A stretch of DNA of 17,139 bases from Moorena producens 3L (GTDB taxonomy: Bacteria; Cyanobacteriota; Cyanobacteriia; Cyanobacteriales; Coleofasciculaceae), in assembly GCF_000211815.1 (NCBI RefSeq), contig NZ_GL890834.1, forward strand, positions 1-17,139, read 5' to 3'. A model generated the notes under the pieces. It was not told where the DNA came from. It saw only the letters and a list, made by a program, of their open reading frames with translations, and did no database searches. The translations under genes were made by a program, and so were the position numbers. Positions 14,680 to 17,139 of this stretch are shown piece after piece (position 1 is the first letter of the stretch; each line of letters starts with the position of its first letter).

Positions 14680-15951
14680 ATGAGTCTGTGCATTAATCCC
14701 AACTGCTCAAATCCCCGCAACCCTGACAGTAAACTATTCTGTCAGAGTTGTAATTCTGAGTTGTTGCTGGAAGGGCGCTATCGAGTGATCAGTCAACTGG
14801 GAAATGGCGGTTTTGGCAAAACCTATGAAATTGTTGATCGTCAAGGCAACCCTAGAGTTCTGAAAGTTCTCATTAAGAATAGTCCCAAGTATATTGAACT
14901 ATTCCAAAGAGAAGCCGAAGTCCTCGGCCGACTAGAGAATAGTGGCATTCCCAAAGTAGAACCTGATGCCTACTTCACAGTCTACCCCAGAAACAGCGAC
15001 GAGCCAGTTCATTGTCTGGTGATGGAAAAGATTGAAGGATTGAATCTAAAGCAATACATCCAAAAGCGGGGTGCTCCCATTGACCAGAAAATTGCCATTC
15101 GGTGGCTGATCCAGCTAGCTACCATCTTACAGGCAGTACACAGTCATAACTTTTTCCATCGGGATATCAAGCCCTCTAACATTATGCTCAGGACAGATGG
15201 ACAACTGGTGTTAATTGACTTTGGCACTGCCCGGGAAATTACAGGTACCTTTGTGACCAAAAAAGCCACTGGTATGGTAACAGGGGTAGTTTCCGCAGGG
15301 TATACACCACTAGAGCAGCTTAACGGTCAGGCAGTCCCCCAATCAGACTTTTTTGCTTTGGGGCGCACCTTTGTTTATCTACTCACTGGTCAAGACCCGA
15401 GTAAATTTTATGAATCCTATAATGATGAGTTAAGCTGGCGCGACAGTGTTCCGAATATTTTGCCACAACTGGCAGATTTCCTCGACTATCTGATGGCTCG
15501 TTTACCCAATCAGCGTCCCCAAACTGCTGAAGAAATTTATCAGCAGTTAGTAGATATTAACAATGCGTTGTATCCCACCAAGATACCTTTCCATACCAAA
15601 ACTAGCCAAGCCTCCAAAGAAACAAAAAGCCATAAGTCAAGAATCAGTAATGGTTCTTCCCCAAGACGGCCAGCCAGTACAACTCAACCCTGGGTTGGTC
15701 CTACAGCACTGCCAATTTCTTCTGCCCCTAATCGGAATAGTAATTTACTAGACCCCAATTTTGTAGCTCTTTGCCAACAGGAACTCGCTGAGTTAATTGG
15801 CCCGATGGCTACCATTGTCTGCCAGCGTACTCTTGTCCAGCATCCTAACTCTTCCGCCCAAGAATTTGTAAAAGCTTTATCTCAACAAATTCCCAATCAA
15901 AAATATGCCCAAGACTTTCAACGGCGTTTAATGTCATCGGGTCAGTTATAG
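14680..15951 (+). CDS. Ser/Thr protein kinase with N-terminal zinc ribbon
   Basis: A 423-residue Hanks-type kinase. The N terminus MSLCINPNC is typical of cyanobacterial members and forms a Cys4 zinc ribbon (Cys4, Cys9, Cys21, Cys24). The kinase domain (about 34-290) has the glycine loop LGNGGFG (40-46), Lys62 (VLKVL), catalytic loop HRDIKPSN (160-167) and DFG (180-182). A Ser/Pro-rich linker follows, then a helical C-terminal domain (about 345-415; LLDPNFVALCQQELAELIGPM) seen in related cyanobacterial kinases. No membrane segment. The start is ATG 14680; GTG 14671 is in frame but would only add three residues. The nearby FHA-domain cyclase is a plausible target because FHA domains bind phospho-threonine; this is inference from gene order. 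Confidence 0.92.
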   Translation: MSLCINPNCSNPRNPDSKLFCQSCNSELLLEGRYRVISQLGNGGFGKTYEIVDRQGNPRVLKVLIKNSPKYIELFQREAEVLGRLENSGIPKVEPDAYFTVYPRNSDEPVHCLVMEKIEGLNLKQYIQKRGAPIDQKIAIRWLIQLATILQAVHSHNFFHRDIKPSNIMLRTDGQLVLIDFGTAREITGTFVTKKATGMVTGVVSAGYTPLEQLNGQAVPQSDFFALGRTFVYLLTGQDPSKFYESYNDELSWRDSVPNILPQLADFLDYLMARLPNQRPQTAEEIYQQLVDINNALYPTKIPFHTKTSQASKETKSHKSRISNGSSPRRPASTTQPWVGPTALPISSAPNRNSNLLDPNFVALCQQELAELIGPMATIVCQRTLVQHPNSSAQEFVKALSQQIPNQKYAQDFQRRLMSSGQL

Positions 15952-15983
15952 CGCTACGCGCAAGTCAGAAGTGAGAAGTCAGA
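15950..15983 (+). repeat. Repeat starting at the kinase stop codon, similar to the one after the J-domain gene
   Basis: The sequence from the stop codon, tagcgctacgcgcaagtcag, matches 3988-4007 (taacgctacgcgcaaatcag), which also begins at a stop codon (that of the J-domain gene). AGAAGTC-type heptamers then follow (gtcagaa, gtgagaa, gtcagaa, gtcagaa) to about 15995. So two unrelated genes end in the same repeat. Confidence 0.6.
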
Positions 15984-16012
15984 AGTCAGAAGTAAGCTAT
16001 GACTAAGTTTCG

Positions 16013-16035
16013 GAGATTAGGACATTCCTAATCTC
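16013..16035. terminator. Perfect 10-bp stem-loop between convergent genes
   Basis: gagattagga (16013-16022) and tcctaatctc (16026-16035) pair perfectly around a 3-base loop. It lies between the kinase gene and the convergent haem-sensor gene, so it could end both transcripts. No T-run follows on either strand, so the terminator role is uncertain. A second 10-bp perfect stem, aattagtaat (16094-16103) with attactaatt (16109-16118), overlaps the stop codon of the sensor gene. Confidence 0.4.
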
Positions 16036-16112
16036 AATGGGTAGTGCTATATAAGTAATACTTAGTAATCCTTCAGGCATCAGTTGAGCAAGCAATTAGT
16101 AATTTTGGATTA

Positions 16113-17015
16113 CTAATTAGTTTCTGAATTCAGCATATTCATCGCCATTTCTAAACTAACTTTCATCCGATTCAGAGATTTGGCGAGTATACCAATTTCA
16201 TCATCTGAATCATGGTCAAATTCTCCAGCCATATTGCCAGTACTAACTTCCTTAGCTAATTGAGCCATCTGCTTAAGAGGTTTGGTCACCGATACCTTTA
16301 GGAAACGATTAATCAGCAAGATTGCTACCAGGAAAAAACCAGTAATAATCCCAATCACCAATACCTGTAACTGCTTAGCAGAATTAAAGATTTTAAACGC
16401 TGGAACTGATACAATTTTGGCACCAACAATTTCATCGAACTTCCAACCAAAACCATGCTCATCACCGTAGGTAGCAATTTGGCTAGCAGGGGCGGCTTCA
16501 GGAGTACTGTGGCATCGTAAACAGCTTTTTTCAGAAACAGCGAGAGGACGGGCAACATAAAAAATTTTTCCACTAGGAAGGGAGCGAAAACCGGTTTTTT
16601 CTGTTAGCTCTGGCTGCTGTCGAAAACTCTCCACGATTTCAGTCTCGAAACTATCAGCTTTATCTCTGAGGTTAGTTGGATTAAGGGTCGCTTCTTTATA
16701 GAAAAAATCACGATATTGCTCACGTTTACGTAAATTTTCAAAAACTTCCCGAGCTGAATAAGCAGGTACTGTTTGGGGTAAAAATCTGTCTTCATTTTCT
16801 AATCGATCAGCTAATTCTGGATTCACTTGATTATTGGTATACTCCCGCACCGAACCCATGGTTTCGATCAGAATTAGGGCTTGGTCAGTTACGACTTTTT
16901 CCCCATAGCCTTCTAAAAGTTGAGACAAAACCAAGCCACCAGTCAGTACAAGTCCTATAAAAATGGATAGCAATAGTAAGTTTAGCTTGATTCCTAAATT
17001 AAGTTTTTTTAACAT
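16113..17015 (-). CDS. Membrane protein with haem-type DUF3365 (Tll0287-like) domain and HAMP
   Basis: A 300-residue protein. It has a first membrane helix (about 12-33), an outside domain of DUF3365/Tll0287 type (about 40-205) with a c-type haem motif CLRCH (Cys165, Cys168, His169), a second membrane helix (about 215-237) and a HAMP linker (about 238-290). It ends ten residues later, so no histidine kinase, cyclase or methyl-accepting domain is attached. It probably senses redox state or a gas outside the membrane and passes the signal through HAMP to a separate partner. The ATG at 17015 has GGGAG seven bases upstream. It converges on the Ser/Thr kinase gene and is divergent from the lipoprotein gene, with 60 bp between. 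A partner cannot be named from sequence. Confidence 0.85.
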   Translation of the reverse strand: MLKKLNLGIKLNLLLLSIFIGLVLTGGLVLSQLLEGYGEKVVTDQALILIETMGSVREYTNNQVNPELADRLENEDRFLPQTVPAYSAREVFENLRKREQYRDFFYKEATLNPTNLRDKADSFETEIVESFRQQPELTEKTGFRSLPSGKIFYVARPLAVSEKSCLRCHSTPEAAPASQIATYGDEHGFGWKFDEIVGAKIVSVPAFKIFNSAKQLQVLVIGIITGFFLVAILLINRFLKVSVTKPLKQMAQLAKEVSTGNMAGEFDHDSDDEIGILAKSLNRMKVSLEMAMNMLNSETN

Positions 17016-17075
17016 TAGCCATCTCCCATAGTATCATTAGTGCCACAGCTGTTTTAGTTCTTAAGGTAATTAATT

Positions 17076-17139
17076 ATGTTTTCCCGCCGTCTATTCTTGT
17101 TGAATCTTATATTGATTTTCACAGCTTGTAACTCACCCG
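17076..17139 (+). CDS. Lipoprotein, N-terminal fragment (cut by window end)
   Basis: Only 21 codons are in the window. They encode a classic lipoprotein signal: Arg4-Arg5, a hydrophobic stretch LFLLNLILIF and a lipobox FTAC with the lipidated Cys at residue 18. An AAGGT ribosome-site-like string lies 8 bases before the ATG at 17076. The protein would be anchored to a membrane as a lipoprotein. In cyanobacteria such starts are common among phosphate/phosphonate-type substrate-binding proteins, but too little is present to name it. Confidence 0.6.
   Translation, partial: MFSRRLFLLNLILIFTACNSP

Overview
The window looks like a chromosomal segment of a filamentous cyanobacterium. Supporting signs seen by eye: eleven GCGATCGC (HIP1) octamers, ten of them inside genes; a clpR-clpP pair in the cyanobacterial order; a 2-oxoglutarate decarboxylase / succinic semialdehyde dehydrogenase pair; FHA-GAF-adenylate cyclase and zinc-ribbon Ser/Thr kinase genes of cyanobacterial type; and intergenic regions filled with short heptamer repeat arrays and foldback elements. 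The style resembles large-genome marine genera such as Moorena/Lyngbya, but that is an impression, not a test.

Layout. 1-178: an interspersed repeat and a possible terminator. 179-1420 (-): von Willebrand A protein. 1646-3129 (+): clpR and clpP, split by a foldback repeat element. 3153-3246: a small inverted-repeat element. 3367-3990 (+): J-domain/TPR protein. 4025-6866 (-): a compact three-gene cassette made of a double-glycine precursor-like peptide, an APH-type kinase-fold protein and a HopA1-type protein. 6867-7938: a promoter region, then a ~680-bp inverted array of short repeats. 7939-9585 (-) and 10477-11844 (-): the two TCA-shunt enzymes, separated by 890 bp with two foldback elements. 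11845-12636: TTAG-type heptamer arrays and a 192-bp element with perfect 15-bp inverted ends. 12637-14244 (+): adenylate cyclase. 14264-14467: a second inverted heptamer array. 14680-15951 (+): Ser/Thr kinase. 16113-17015 (-): membrane protein with a CxxCH haem motif and a HAMP domain. 17076-end (+): start of a lipoprotein gene.

How the genes work together. The most striking unit is the 4025-6866 cassette. The APH-like kinase plus HopA1-like lyase pair matches the split Ser/Thr dehydration machinery known from thioviridamide-type peptides (TvaC/TvaD) and class V lanthipeptides (lexapeptide, cacaoidin). The precursor beside it contains no cysteine at all, and no cyclase, cysteine decarboxylase, protease or transporter gene lies in the cassette. 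It may therefore make a dehydrated, non-lanthionine product. The 2-OGDC and SSADH genes together convert 2-oxoglutarate to succinate and so close the cyanobacterial TCA cycle. ClpR and ClpP form a mixed Clp protease core. The right end groups signalling proteins (cAMP synthesis, Ser/Thr phosphorylation, a haem/redox-type membrane sensor, a lipoprotein).

The repeats share a theme: many have a 7-bp period with changing sequence, and several are arranged as inverted arms of one element. One copy (10223-10447) is flanked by an 8-bp direct repeat, which suggests transposition.
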